NCBI GenBank assembly: GCA_015847255.1 | Contig: JADLZK010008775.1 | Span: 434,001 to 498,000, forward strand | Length of the DNA stretch: 64,000 nt | Reading direction: 5' to 3' | Origin: Hyparrhenia diplandra | Lineage: Eukaryota > Streptophyta > Magnoliopsida > Poales > Poaceae | Shown: one piece after another, positions 21,907 through 33,539 of the stretch | How positions within the stretch are numbered: the first letter of the stretch is position 1 | Layout: every line of letters begins with the position of its first letter | Translations under genes and position numbers: made by a program | Notes under the pieces: generated by a model | The model's database searches: none | Told to the model about the DNA's origin: nothing | What the model saw: only the letters and a program-made list of their open reading frames with translations

Positions 21907-22688
21907 GGCTAATCTCAATGCAGATTTTCTCTCTTTTTTCAAGACTTCTAGTTATTAGAAATAGTGTAAAGTTTTGTATCTATAGAAATAATTTTATCTC
22001 AAGAAATCTTTACCATCTATCTCTTCAATTATTGTCGGTTTATTCAATACATATAAAATACTCATTTAAATAACTTGTGTTTTCTTATAAAATTTTTATC
22101 ACCTATTTTTTTCTTTTTAAAAAAAACAGACAAATTTTGTATTAGTAGCGAGTTATATAGTGCAGAGTTGTAGAATTCGGTGCACCAAACAAAAGGCACT
22201 AAGGACTGAATTGTAGGAACATGTAGAGAAAGCCTGCCTAGTCAAGGCATCAGCTGTGGTATTAAGAGTCCTACCGATCTTGCATATTTTGGCCCATCGA
22301 CTAGTGGCGTAGTTGTCCAAGATATGGGTGAAAGGTTTCATTCTCTAGTCAAGGATTGTTCTGATCATCAAAATTGACGAAGTGGACTAACTTGCTGTAG
22401 TCAGACATAAATGATAGGGAATGTCGTTGAAGTTGAGTAGATCGGTGACCATGGCTGCTAGTGTAAGGGCAGCTGCCTCAGCCATGATACTGAATGAGTC
22501 CCTACCATAATCACCTTGAGAAGGATGATCAGGCGTGGTGGAGGCATCCACAAAGCACTTGATTCCTGGAAGGAGCGCCGACATTTTAATACCGAACCTT
22601 TTTGTATGTTGAGGGGAGGTACTTTCACTTGTCATGTTAGTTTATTTAATACATGTGAAACACTCATGAAACTTCATTGAAACTAACC
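21907..22688. mobile_element. Tourist-like element, 782 bp, with retroelement sequence inside
   Basis: GGCTAATCTCAATGCAGA at left and, inverted from 22688, GGTTAGTTTCAATGAAGT at right, flanked by TTA (21904-21906 and 22689-22691). The termini match those of the short Tourist-like MITE at 18350. The middle carries an RNase H fragment. The element begins ten bases after the previous one ends. Confidence 0.75.
22200..22600 (-). pseudogene. RNase H domain fragment of a retroelement
   Basis: Minus-strand frames show GIKCFVDASTTPDHPSQ, AEAAALTLAAMVTDLLNFND and then, in a shifted frame, MKPFTHILDN and KIGRTLNTTADALTRQAF. This order (first Asp in a VDAS motif, AEAxAL helix, and a final RTLNTTAD with the last Asp) is that of plant RVT_3-type RNase H domains. 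It lacks a start and contains stops and a shift. It lies inside the Tourist-like element, by capture or later insertion. Confidence 0.65.
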
Positions 22689-22938
22689 TTAGGGAAGTGT
22701 GTTTGGGGTTTGCTCTTTGTTGGTCTGCCTTCGAATCTTGGTACAACTTATTGTCGCTCTGTGTTTGAATCCGACCTACCTCGTTGGAGGCACCGCCGCC
22801 ATTTTTTCGCGATCGGGCCGTTCAGTTTTTTTATTAAGAGGGAGAAAACCAAATCAAACGGATACAACAAAACCCCAACGCCGAGGAGTCATCTTGGGTG
22901 AAAACAAGGAAAAAGGGGCACACACCTATCTACCGGTT

Positions 22939-23007
22939 ACACATTGTCGGATTACATGGTTGAATTATTTTGTACACATTGTCGGATTACATGGTTGAAT
23001 TATTTTG
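22939..23007. repeat. 35-bp tandem duplication
   Basis: ACACATTGTCGGATTACATG followed by GTTGAATTATTTTG is repeated perfectly at 22939-22972 and 22974-23007. No coding context was found. Confidence 0.9.
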
Positions 23008-24376
23008 CGACCAAAGCGTTGCCAGGCATCATCTCTGGTTGGGAACAGGTGTGTGGTTGCCAGGTGGTTGGGGGTCAAGAGCGAGCTGGGAGCGAACATG
23101 AGTGAGCTAGGAGCCAGGGCCAATGGGGAGAGGTGTAGAAGTGGATAAGACTAGCAATGACCATGTCCATGTCAAGCAAGAGGCTTACTTTAACTCGAGT
23201 TCGACCATGCCTCGACCTCTAGGCCGACATTTAGTAAAACAGATGTCCCAAGCACATACAGACTCTATTTTAACGCTATAAAGGTAGTTTCATAAGCTAA
23301 CCAATGACTCAAAAAACACTTGAGTCTTGATCACTGAAGTTAGGTTTTGGATTTTGCTTGAGATCAATCTATCTTTGAACAGTCATCGTCATCCGTTGTG
23401 AAACCTCAACTTCCGGTGCTTGATAATAGATCTATTAATTATTATCACTTCAATTGAGTTGCTTCTTTTTTCGAGTTCTTGCTTGTGTTTTTGTTTCGCA
23501 GGTAGGGATTAACCTTCTTGGCAAGACCAATCGGATTGTGACACGGTTGATAACTAGAGGAGTCGTGGTGGTAGGTACGCTGAAGTCGGATCGGTGTATT
23601 GCATTCTAACCAAAACAATAGTTGGCCCTGTTTGGTTTGCCGCTCCTAAAGTTTGGTCAGCTAAATCTAGGCTGTTTTAGTCACTTTCATCCAAACACGT
23701 GACTAAACAGGACTTACACAACTTAGGAGGGCAGTTCAAACAACCCCCAGCCCACGCAACACACACACACACACACACACCGAGTAAGCAAGCAATTGGA
23801 GGCAGCATCACTTGCCTTTTTGCACGAACGTGTCATGGTGTCATGGACTCACGACACGTTTTCATGGAAAAGAGTTTCACAACTCACAAGCATACTCCAG
23901 GATCAATGGAAAAGAGTTTCACAAAGGATTATGTTGGGCAATCGAGCTGTACGTGAGCAGCATCCCGGCGATGAACCGAAAAGAAGCACACCCCCTACTC
24001 ATTTCAGCATCCCTTGCCATGCAAAAGCATGCTGTATTACAGTAGTGACTAGTCCAGTGTCTTTATCAAGCCAGCGGCCATCTCACTAGATTAGTCATCT
24101 TTATTTTTATCTATCTATCTAACTAATGTGCAAAGTGCCGCAACACGGTTTCTTTGAATTTTGCGGAATATCGTCTGTTGGTGCTTGCTTGACCTGGTAT
24201 GACGCGTCGCGTGCCTGCGCAAGGCGCTCTCCACTGCAGCCTGCTGCTACTTGTTGTCCGCATTGGGCAGGCGACTGCTGAGGGCTGTGTTCTTAATCCC
24301 TCTTCTCTGGAAGATGCAAAATTAAGCACATGTACAGTAGTAGTAATCAACAAGCATATATATTTAGTATCTTTAG
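23008..24376. other. Repeat-derived spacer
   Basis: 23140-23590 resembles the inside edge of an LTR-retrotransposon LTR (a TTCTTGCTTGTGTTTTTGTTT tract followed by GCAGGTAGGGATTAACC), but no partner LTR or primer binding site was found. 23630-23710 looks like a MITE end (GGCCCTGTTTGGTTTG). A perfect AC run lies at about 23760-23780. No gene is supported. Confidence 0.35.
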
Positions 24377-24756
24377 TTTTTTTTTTTTTTTACATAGGAT
24401 TTTAGGGCCATTCCCCAGCCTTAGATTCAGATAGTAATATCGTTCCACATACCCAGGAACTAACCAAAACGCAGGCAACCAAAGACGAGCAAGCACCACA
24501 CAGAGCTGAACATTACATCCTCCAATCCGCCTAAAATTGCATTAAACTCAGCCACTTCCCAGCTTCTAAATCCACAGACTTGCATTGTACAGAAATTTTT
24601 CCTTGTCTCCAGGAACATGGTTCAGCCACCACATAGCCTGTGAGGTCTTGACAACTTCAGGTTCTCTAGCTTTTCCGTGTACTCTGAAACCTTCTCTTCG
24701 GGCAAAGTAAACACGAGTCCTGAAGCATTACTGTCACCTTCAGTATTAGATGCCTC
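24377..24756 (-). pseudogene. 3' end of an unknown transcript with a genomic poly(A) tract
   Basis: Read on the minus strand, an exon-like block (24622-24756) follows an AG acceptor (GGATAG). It encodes a 44-residue tail including FTLPEEKVSEYTEKLENLKL and ends in TGA at 24622-24624. About 230 bases of UTR-like sequence follow and then a run of about 19 A on that strand (24377-24395 on plus). A genomic poly(A) run after a 3' UTR suggests a retroposed transcript piece or a LINE tail. The other two frames are also partly open, so the protein reading is tentative. Confidence 0.35.
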
Positions 24757-24759
24757 CTA

Positions 24760-26438
24760 TCCTTCCAAAGAGCACCCTGAAAACACATATATTGTTTCTT
24801 AGCTTTCAAAGCCCCCACAGGGCAGCAACACAACAAAAATATATTTTCTATGGTAAATAAATTTCTTATTACTCAATCATCCAAATAACACTTATTGACT
24901 CAAAGTCACTGCCTACATTCCTATGTAAGACATGAGAAAGCCACTTACTTCCAGAGTTGCCTATCCTGCTAGTAGTACTACACAGTCAAAGAAAATGTGG
25001 TGCACAAACTCATCCTCATTACAGAGTTGCCTGCCTATGTACCACACAATCAAATTAAGACACTTCCTGTATCTTTTCTATGTATTGTTCGTTTTTTTAG
25101 ATAATGGAACTTAATCCGCTTCATCTATCAAAAGATAGAATCAGTCCAATTATTACCAAACGTTTGACTGACATACGCTGTTTTCATAACCGAAACAAAG
25201 TAAAATTTAAACTAAAATCAACCAATGTATCTTGATGACAACCATCCATTGAAAGCGAAAAAACTGAAGAGCAGAAGTTTCAAGATGCTGTCAAAGCATG
25301 GATCAGCATACTATGTATTGTTCGTTAATAATACAATATACAGACAGAGCCCCTGCCATGACGCTGCAGTGTGCCGGAGCCGAGACGGCGAGCAGGAGGC
25401 TCTGCCTGTACTGTATACGCGTAGTGGAGTGGAGAAGCGACGGCCGTGACGGCGACGCCAGCGCGTGCAGATATCTGCTTGATACATGCATGTACCAGTG
25501 GCCGGCAGATGATGGGTCGTCATTTTCGCAGGCTGGTTTTTTAGATTGGCCAGGGTGCGATGCTGATGCTGATGCAAATAATTAATGTTCATCTCATCTA
25601 TCTATCTATCAGTTCCCATTAGGTCTTGGTAAAAAACGTGTAGTCAAGAAGGGATTAAAGCAACGACAGCCAAACGAGTAGTAGTAACTTAGACGGTCTT
25701 GCGATGCTAGTCGTGGACACGGCAGGAGTCGTGGTCTCGTCGTCGCTCGCATGATATGATACATCTATCCACGTATATACGCGCAGTCATCCACCTCTCC
25801 AGCGATCGCCTCTCTCACTGCTTCATCGATCAGTGCCATCTATCTGCATCAGCGAAGAATACATATCGATCCATCACGACAGCGGCCGGCCAGACTGCAA
25901 AGCTAGCTTACCTGCCTGCATGTCTATTTATATTTATTGTTTATAACCTAATGAAGAGGCAAGTTTAATTTTGCCAGAGGTGACATGAGTCGTGGTTTTT
26001 AGATAGAGGACACTGAAATGATAGGGCGGCCGCCATGTTTAACTTGATGGTGGAACTGGAGAACTGGTAAACCTTAGGACTTCACTGAGAGGCGCTAGCT
26101 TGAGGTAAAAAAACTTGAGCTCCATCGCCACGCCGTACGATTCGAGCTTGCCTTGCACTTAAATCTTATGGTACGTACTTAGCTTGTACTTTTTTTAATT
26201 GACAGCTATGATGGAAATATTTGACTTAGGACAATATGAAATGTTTTGCCACTTCTCTCTTGCTGAATGAACGAACGAATCCAACACAGAAGTTTGCAAG
26301 GCAATGTCAAGTAACGCCACTTAATTTCCAAGGATGACATGCAACGGTTGCAATTGGTAAGTAGATACAGCAGTCTAGTCGATCTAGTGCTTTGTTGTTT
26401 GTAATTACTACCTTCTTTCCTTTTTCGTATAATAAAGA
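24760..26438. other. Spacer without recognised gene
   Basis: Mostly AT-rich sequence. Around 25093 TTTTTTTAGATAATGGA resembles the tail of an inverted retroelement. 25350-25560 is a GC-richer patch with overlapping short frames and no domain. Simple ATCT repeats lie near 25594-25612. Nothing further is supported. Confidence 0.4.
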
Positions 26439-27229
26439 CACTACGTCTGCATGTTTCGGTAAGGGCGGCTACCAGGGTGTTGTAAGGGCGGTTCCCCAGC
26501 CGCTCTTCCGAGATGGCTCTTACAGTACATGCGGCGTCTAGCTAATTTAGTCATTAATCAACCATGCAAACTTTAATTTAGAGCTTGAAATAGCATTTCC
26601 CCTTACCTTCAACAAGCTCTCCACCAAAGGATTTCAGATCAGATCGAAATAACCTGCCTTTGAGCAATTTTTTGGGAGGAGATCGAGGCGCCTAGAGTCT
26701 TTCTTTATGTCAGTGGCCGGCGGGAGTGACTGCGCGAGTGGGAGAGTGGCTCGAGGAGGTAGAAAGGGGCGAATTAACTAGAACACCGGAGCTTGGAATC
26801 TCCACCTGCTGCTTATTCTACTTAGCATGCAATCTTCTCATGGCCGGCCAGCGCGCGCGCTGTTCTTCTCATGTCGTCGCGCGAGACCCACTCTCTGGAA
26901 GAAGATGGCGTTCTAAAAAACGAAGACAACAAGTGGTGGTTCCAGGGGAACAAACAAGAACCAAGCCTTTCCAAAACAATCCGGCCCACACTTATAACAT
27001 TGGGTCCAGGCCCAATCAAGGGCAGAGCCCAGCTTGATTACTTAGCAAGAGCGGCTGGTGTTTCCACCGTCCCTACTTGATGTAAATAAGTATGGGGCGG
27101 CTGGAAACACCAATTTCCCGGCGGGTCGTTTCGGGTCGCATGGCAAAGTAACTTTAGAGGCGGCTCAAGATTAAGACGCTCCTATAACTAAACCGACCTG
27201 GCTCTTACAGTAAACTTTTGACGTAGTGA
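26439..27229. mobile_element. Small CACTA-type element
   Basis: Both termini read CACTACGTC (26439 on plus, 27229 on minus). Subterminal GTAAGGGCGG near the left end and GTAAGAGCC near the right end, repeated as AAGAGCGGCTGG inside, fit CACTA subterminal arrays. Flanking trinucleotides are AGA and AAA, so the 3-bp duplication is imperfect. No transposase is present. Confidence 0.65.
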
Positions 27230-28602
27230 AATCGGCAAGGTTCTTGCCGCCTTTCCAAAAAAAGAATGAACGGGCAATTGTAAGTGATTTAAGCATAACT
27301 ACAAAGCAGTGGGCAACACGGCCATCAAAGGGGTCCTCACTTGTGGAAGGTGGTGGTGGAGGCGAGGCGATGACAATGGGTTCAACGAAGAAGCCAAAGA
27401 ATGAAAGAAGAAGAGGCCGTGCATCGTGCATGTACGAGCGCCCACACACCAATTTAGTTGCAAAGCAGTGTAATATTATATTATATACTAAACATATTGA
27501 TTTTTCTTCCATTACACTTTACAAAATTCAGTTGAGGTGCACGAGAGAAGAAAGGTACAAGGACGGCGACGACACCACACAACTCGAGTCGTAACGATCG
27601 ATCATATATACGCTGACAAAGTAGTCGAGTGCAGCCCAATCCAACGACGACGGCAATCATTTTCCATCACCCTTTTTTTCCGTGGATGCACACGTCACCC
27701 CTCCCCTGGCTTTCATAGGCGAGTGGACGACACACGCAGCCCACGCACACGGGGTCGTACAAAGCCAGCTCCGCATATGATCCTTGGAGTCTCCACAGCC
27801 AGCGGTTCCGATCTGTCCTTTCCGTACGACGGACGGACGCGATCGGCCGGGTGGATATGACCCGTACGTACGGATCTGCTGCGCCTGTGCATCACGACCG
27901 AGTCCACGACCGGACACACAAGAAACCAAGTCATCCATCCTTGGCCAGGTCAGCGCCGGCGTTTACCTGTGCCGTACTAAAATCAAGTGAAGAGAGATTA
28001 GTCCTGGATTCTCCCCTCTTTTTTTACTGGTCCAGTCCAGTCGCTGTGTATGATGTTCTAGCTTATTTGGATGAAACGTGCGATCCACGTTCTCACAGGA
28101 GAAAATGATCGAAGTGACTCATGAGAGCACGACCACTCGTGGGGTCCTGAGGTCAGCCTTAGCTAAACCTAAACCTAGGAGAGATTAGGTGATGAGTAGA
28201 TCTTTTCTAGTACCTGAATGAATTGGTAAAAAAAATTCATGTAGTATTGCTTTGACATTACACTATGTATGTACCGAGACAACTACTGCACACTAGCTGG
28301 ACTATTTCCAATGAGTTGAGCTACAAAAGTTCTAGGACTTTCTAGTCCGAGGGATTTTTTTTTACTTTTTGCGACTAATAAAGGAAAAGTTTCGAAAAGT
28401 CTCTCTCTATTTGGCTTCTAGGGACCTTTTTAAGTCTCATGGATTAAAAACTCTCTCAACCAAACAGCCCCTTAATCACGGGAGTAGTAATCAGGCGATG
28501 CAAGCATGCGAAACATGCTTTTGCGGTAATAACCTGTGCTTGAGCTAAGCCTCTTCCCTGTCGTTCTAACCAGCATGCGTTTTCCTTGAGATTCATGATT
28601 TC
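27230..28602. other. Spacer
   Basis: 27230-28110 is mixed-composition sequence with short open frames on both strands and no recognised domain. 28320-28475 carries words of the MITE type nested at 18080 (GACTTTCTAGTCC, AACCAAACAGCCCC) and probably contains a decayed MITE. Confidence 0.4.
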
Positions 28603-28887
28603 TATGGGGCTGTTTGCTTTACGGCCACAACTTGCCATGCCGAACTTTTGGCCGCCGCAGACCCCAAGGCAGATGTTGGCAGGTGTTTGGTTCTCATCTT
28701 TTCTTTGGCCGCCACAGCCACCAAGGCTTCTTTTTGCTGCAGCTTCATGTTTTTTCTGTGGTGAATATGTGGCAATTGTGGCGAGCGTTCTTTCCGCCGC
28801 CGCCACGCCACATCCGCCTCCGCCACACCTCAGCGTGGCTAGCCACAGCATGGCGTGGCAAAGTTTGGCCAAGAACCAAACATCCTC
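28603..28887. mobile_element. MITE, about 285 bp
   Basis: Left GGGGCTGTTTGCTTTACGGCC and right, inverted from 28887, GAGGATGTTTGGTTCTTGGCC, flanked by TAT (28600-28602 and 28888-28890). The interior is rich in CCGCCAC words in both orientations and is non-coding. It shares the TAT flank with the nested MITE at 18080. Confidence 0.7.
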
Positions 28888-29696
28888 TATATATATGCAC
28901 ACAAGTGGTGTGGCTGGAAATGTATGTAAATGCATGCATTGCATCACGTGTGTCATCGTAACTAGAGTACTACACTGCACTGCAAAGGACGGAAAGGACT
29001 CAACTGGCTCTTGCAATTGTGACAGCGGTTGGATGATGGCAATGGCAGTGCCAGTTGCTTCTTTTAAATCGTACTAGGCCGGACTAACCAAACACCAAAA
29101 GAGGAGGAAAGGACAAATGGGTCCGTTTGGCAGCTCTAGCTTCTAAGATTCAACATTTTTTTGTAACTTCGCTTTAATGGTTACAAATGTATTTTGTAAA
29201 CCAGATTCTCCTGGTTGTTAAAAATGGTGTAGTAATCATTATTTTTTATCTATTTATTTTTATCCCTCTTGTTCGATTAATGGTTTATTCGCGGATAATT
29301 TATTTCTTCTTTTTTCGACACCATGACAAATGGGAAGAGCCACACACCCATGACACACAAGCCTTGCTCTCTCTCTCTCTCTCTCTCCCCTACCCTTCTA
29401 TCTTCACCTCAAGGATGTGTCGCCTCTCTATGTTCCTGGTGCCGCCGTCCCGCCCATAACCCCTCCCCACAAGGCCACACCTCTCCTTGCGTGGCCTCAC
29501 TGTCGTGAGCTCGTTCGCACAATTGTGTCTCTACTTCGCGCTACCATCTATTGACCTGCCCTACCAATAACCTCACCCACATCGTTGTTTTCCAACTCCA
29601 CGCCTCCATCACATGGCAACAACATGTGCCGCCTTGGGTGTCATTGTGAGTTAATAAGTTGTTGTTTTACAAATTCGAGGACTCTCGGTGCATTTA
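28888..29696. other. Spacer
   Basis: A CT dinucleotide run at about 29368-29389 and otherwise no recognised feature. Confidence 0.4.
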
Positions 29697-29957
29697 CTCC
29701 CTCTGTCCAAAAACATGCAATTCTCACATCCCCGAGGAGTCAAATATTATGAACTTTGACTAATTAAGATTATATGAAAAAATATTAACACTTATGAGAC
29801 CAAATAAGTACCTTTAGATTAGTTATGAAATATATTTCCATAATAAATTTATTTCAAGATATAAATGCTATTATTTTTTTTCTATAAACTTGGTCAAAGT
29901 TGATATAGTTTGATGTCACGCTTCCCATAATTACTTGTATTTTTGGGACAGAGGGAG
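29697..29957. mobile_element. Stowaway-type MITE
   Basis: CTCCCTCTGTCCAAAAACA at left and the inverse TTTTTGGGACAGAGGGAG at right, with TA on both sides (29695-29696 and 29958-29959). The interior is AT-rich with TTTGACTAATTAAG and CTTGGTCAAAG as the inner inverted pair. The stretch 29960-30875 after it holds no gene; a partial similar end occurs near 30500. Confidence 0.9.
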
Positions 29958-31408
29958 TAATTCATAAATATTTAGATGTCATTGCCCATAGCATGCCTTG
30001 TCCTAGTACTTGTGTTTGGCCACTTGGGGTATCCTGTCCTCTTGCTGTCGTGCACCATTAAAAAACGGATGTCACACTCGCACAACTGGGAAAAAAAAAA
30101 ACAATCACGTGCATAAGAAACAAAAGCATAGGTGTCCTGGTGAGTTAAGTTGGTGCGCTTTGTGCACGGAAGCTGCAGGCTCCATTTTATTATTTCATAA
30201 TCCGTTTGCCGAGTCTTTGGAGCCAGCTCAGTGAAACATCAGCAAGTTCGTTCTTCTGTGATTTTTAAGTCAGCTGGCATTGTACAGGTACAAGATACTC
30301 ACATATAATAACACATTAGCTAGCTGTGCTGTGCACACATTATTATATTTTCACTTCGGATAGGAACATCAATGTTTAACTATTACGTACATTGTTTTCT
30401 TGTTTGTTTTCATGTCACTTATATATTCATCAGTATATAAAATGGTATACGCGTTAGCTGTAGATTATTCAGATCATGCCGGCCGTTTCAAAGTTGAAGG
30501 TACTCCGTATATTTGGTGTCCTCCCTTTATTATAGAAAGAGAGGTAAAATAATGGATACATTCCAAGATATGGAGTTGAGTAAAAACAAGAAATAAAAAC
30601 ACCTAAAACACCTAATTGTGTATTACCTCATCTCATTTCGTTGTTGTTTTTTTTATTTTCCTCATACTCCTCCCTTACGTTCCTCGATATCTGGTAATAC
30701 ACAATATTTTCATTTTTAAGTCTAATTCTGGTAGTGCACAATAATTTCATTTTTTTACTTATTAACGTGATCTCATGTATAAAATTAACTCTGGATTTAT
30801 AAGTGAGACCCATAAAAATAAGAAGTTGAGTGATCTCTTTCTCCTCCTCTCCCTCCGAGATGGTCACCCCTTCTTCACTACAGGAATCCCGCCCTTTGCC
30901 GAAGTGTCAACCTCTTTGCCGAGTGTTTTTTTTCTTGGACACTCGGCAAAGAGCCTATTTACCGAGTGCTAAATAAAAAAACTTCGGCAAAGAATTCTTT
31001 GCCGAAAGTGCCAAAAAAGGCACTCTCGGCAAAGAGGCCCTTTGCCGAGTGTCTTTTATTGGCACTCGGCAAAGCATGTTTTCAAATCAGTTTTTGAGGC
31101 CCTAAACGAGCTTAAATAAAAAAGTTTTCAATTACAAATCAGTTTATTTTGGTCATTTCTTCATTTGACAAAGCATCAACAACGTTGTTCACAAAACTTA
31201 CATCTCTTTCATATCCTCTCATAGTTTCCTAGAACTAGAAGAGAGATTAATAAGATTTTACTTAACAATGTTACTAACATTTTGTCAAATAAATAAATGA
31301 CCAATGTAAACTTTATAAGTCTCAAAAGATATGAATCTTTATAGTACAAAACTTTTTGATTTCAATTCATCTTATCATGCAAAACTAGGTCTAAAGCGCT
31401 CTCAAATT

Positions 31409-31760
31409 TAAAATTCGAATTTTTCAAATGACCTCAGATGGAAAAACTTCATAAATGAAAAGTGTAGATCTCAAAAAGTTATGAAACTTTGTAGTTGACA
31501 ACTTTTTTTTATTTAAGCTCGTTTGGGGCCTCAAAAACTGGTTTGAAAACCCGCATTTTGCCGAGTGTTTTTTTTTTACACTGGCAAAGTGCCGAGTGTC
31601 TTTTTTAGGCACTCGGCAGATCCTGTTTTCAAACCAGTTTTTGAGGACCTAAACGATTTTAAATCAAAAGTTGTCAACTACAAAGTTTCACAACTTTTCA
31701 AGATCTATAATTTTTATTTAGGAAGTTTTTACATCCGAGGTCGTTTGAAAAATTCGAATT
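31409..31760. repeat. Inverted duplication inside the CACTA element
   Basis: About 140 bp beginning AATTCGAATTTTTCAAATGA near 31411 and ending CAAAAACTGGTTTGAAAAC near 31551 returns inverted at about 31621-31760 (GTTTTCAAACCAGTTTTTGA to CATCCGAGGTCGTTTG). Part of the same sequence also occurs near 31078-31140. The arms could pair into a long hairpin. Confidence 0.8.
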
Positions 31761-31811
31761 TCCGATTTAGTATAATATATGAGGAGCTAATACGGAATCT
31801 AGACACAAGTG

Positions 31812-31984
31812 ACAAACAGAAGTGCAGTGGTAAGGCAAGAGACATGTGAGGGAGAGGTTGTGGGTTCGAATCCCACTCGCCGCAAAGTGTGAAAAAAGTG
31901 TCGAAAAAACTTGGAAAAAAGACCATGGTTGAGGGCAAGTGGTAGCTGGTCGGTGGCGGCCTCTCAAAAAAAAAAAAAAAAAAA
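31812..31984 (+). mobile_element. SINE-like, tRNA-derived insertion in the CACTA element
   Basis: An A-box-like TGCAGTGGTAAGGC at 31821 is followed by a consensus B box, GGTTCGAATCC, at 31863-31873 and about 90 bases later by a run of about 19 A at 31966-31984. Spacing of the two boxes and the terminal A run fit a tRNA-derived SINE. It is not a functional tRNA gene because no acceptor stem is seen. Target duplication was not found. Confidence 0.6.
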
Positions 31985-32259
31985 TTGCTAATTTTTTGGT
32001 TTTTTCGACTTTTATCTTTTGCCGAAAGTGTTTTTCTTTGCCGAAGTGTTTTTCGGCACTCGGCAAAGGTTTTGCCGAAAGTGCCCGATATACGGCACTC
32101 TCGGCAAAGAATGCTTTGCCGATTATTTCTTTGCCGAGTGCGGCACTCGGCAAAAGCCTTTGCCAGTCGCGGCACTCGGCAAAAAGCCTTTGCCGAGTGC
32201 AAAGGGGCCTTTGCCGAAGTGCGGCGAGCACTCGGAAAAGCGCAGGATTCCCTGTAGTT

Positions 32260-33310
32260 CTTCCTCCTCATTTGCATGCCCTCCTTCTCTATATTAGCAA
32301 CTACAGAGGTCCGCAGCTATAACTTTTAGCGTCGCACTTTAAGTTGTTGTCCCCTTTTAGCAACTACAAGTCAGTCGGCGTTGATTAGGGCTGTGGTGTA
32401 GTGGCAAGCACGGACTTCTTATTTGAATCCTATGAGGAAGCTACCTATGATTGTCCACAAGCATGCATGCATGTGTTTTAGGGTGCCGACCTAAGCACTC
32501 GCTTGTAGCGTGTTCAAAGTTGGAGCTTCCGTTCTACATATTTATCAACACATTCGTTTCGTTTAGTTTACTGTAGTTGGATGGAAAGTGACTACTGTAA
32601 GATAACATGCGACTTTTCTAGTAGTCTTTATTTTTATCACGAGTTTGTTTGTAATTTTTAGGTGCTTCAAGGAGTGGAGTTTTATTTAGAGAAAGGGGGT
32701 CCTTCCTTCCCTCCCTCAAATGTTGTAAAAAGAAAGGTTTAATTTCACCTCTTGACTACTAAGCTAAGAAAGGTTTAGACATTTATTAGCTCCGTCTAGC
32801 AAATTACATATTTATATAGCAGAGTATAGAGTCAATTCGTTCTAACTTTGACCTGAGTTTATAGAAGGATTAAAGAATCAAATACTATCAATAAGACGCA
32901 TCATGAAATGTGTTTTCGCAATGCACATATCTGTTTTTTTCTGAAATAAATTTGGTCAAACTTTAGGCATTTTGCATCATTTCCTAAATGTTGTGATATT
33001 TTCCTCGCCAAGATCCGGGACAGGATCCACCACTGCCATAATTTCTATCGCAAAGAAATAAAGAAAGAAAAGATAAGACATGGATGATATATCCATTGCC
33101 AGTAATATAAGTTTATTTATGCCCAAAATTTAGGAAGACAAAATAATTGGATTGGTCACAAAATGGAAATGGTCTGTTGCTCCATGAGACAAGAGAAGCG
33201 AGCCGAGTCAGCAGGCCAAACATGGAGTATACACGTAGACGACGTAGTGGGCGGCAACCAAGTCAGACGAACCAGTCCACGCCGCTCCCCGCGTCTCCTC
33301 CGTCCTCTCA
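32260..33310. other. Spacer upstream of ROH1
   Basis: AT-rich sequence. 32388-32440 contains GTGGTGTAGTGGCAAGC and TTTGAATCC, a possible degenerate tRNA-derived relic. Otherwise no feature is supported until the promoter region. Confidence 0.4.
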
Positions 33311-33314
33311 CTGA

Positions 33315-33417
33315 CACGTGGCGCCCAACAGCCCGTGGACCCACGCGTCAGCCACCCAGAGGCCGTGGGCGATGCGAGCCCACCACCGCCGGCCGTCATC
33401 GTCGCGGCCGTATAAAT
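33315..33417 (+). promoter_or_regulatory. ROH1 core promoter: G-box/ABRE and TATA box
   Basis: CACGTG at 33315-33320 within ACACGTGGC is a G-box/ABRE-type site for bZIP factors, which in plants often mediate abscisic acid or light responses. TATAAAT at 33411-33417 lies about 123 bases before the ATG, leaving a C-rich leader. That these sites act here is inference. Confidence 0.6.
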
Positions 33418-33539
33418 GGCGGCCCCGCACAAGCCGCGGTTCCCCACCATTCCCTCCCCACGGCCACGACGACTCCCTCTTCCTCTTCCTCCCAGAAAGG
33501 CAAAGCCCAAGCCCAGGCCCAGGCCCGCCGGTAAGCACC

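Larger units (their letters stand above)
30876..32259. mobile_element. Non-autonomous CACTA element, 1384 bp
   Basis: Left end CACTACAGGAAT at 30876; right end, inverted from 32259, AACTACAGGGAAT. CTT flanks both sides (30873-30875 and 32260-32262), the 3-bp duplication of CACTA elements. Both subterminal regions are packed with CTTTGCCGAGTGTC and its inverse GGCACTCGGCAAAG, the array known from panicoid grass CACTA families. No transposase is present. The interior holds an inverted duplication and a SINE-like insertion. Confidence 0.92.

Noticed and set aside
23758..23782. CRISPR-like or regulatory repeat
   Set aside because: It is a plain AC dinucleotide run. No CRISPR array exists in the window, as expected for a plant nuclear genome.
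28586..29077. Open frame of about 160 residues on the plus strand
   Set aside because: Most of it lies within a MITE and no domain or codon pattern supports it.
31821..31875. Possible functional tRNA gene
   Set aside because: A-box and B-box words are present but acceptor and anticodon stems are not, and a downstream A run points to a SINE.
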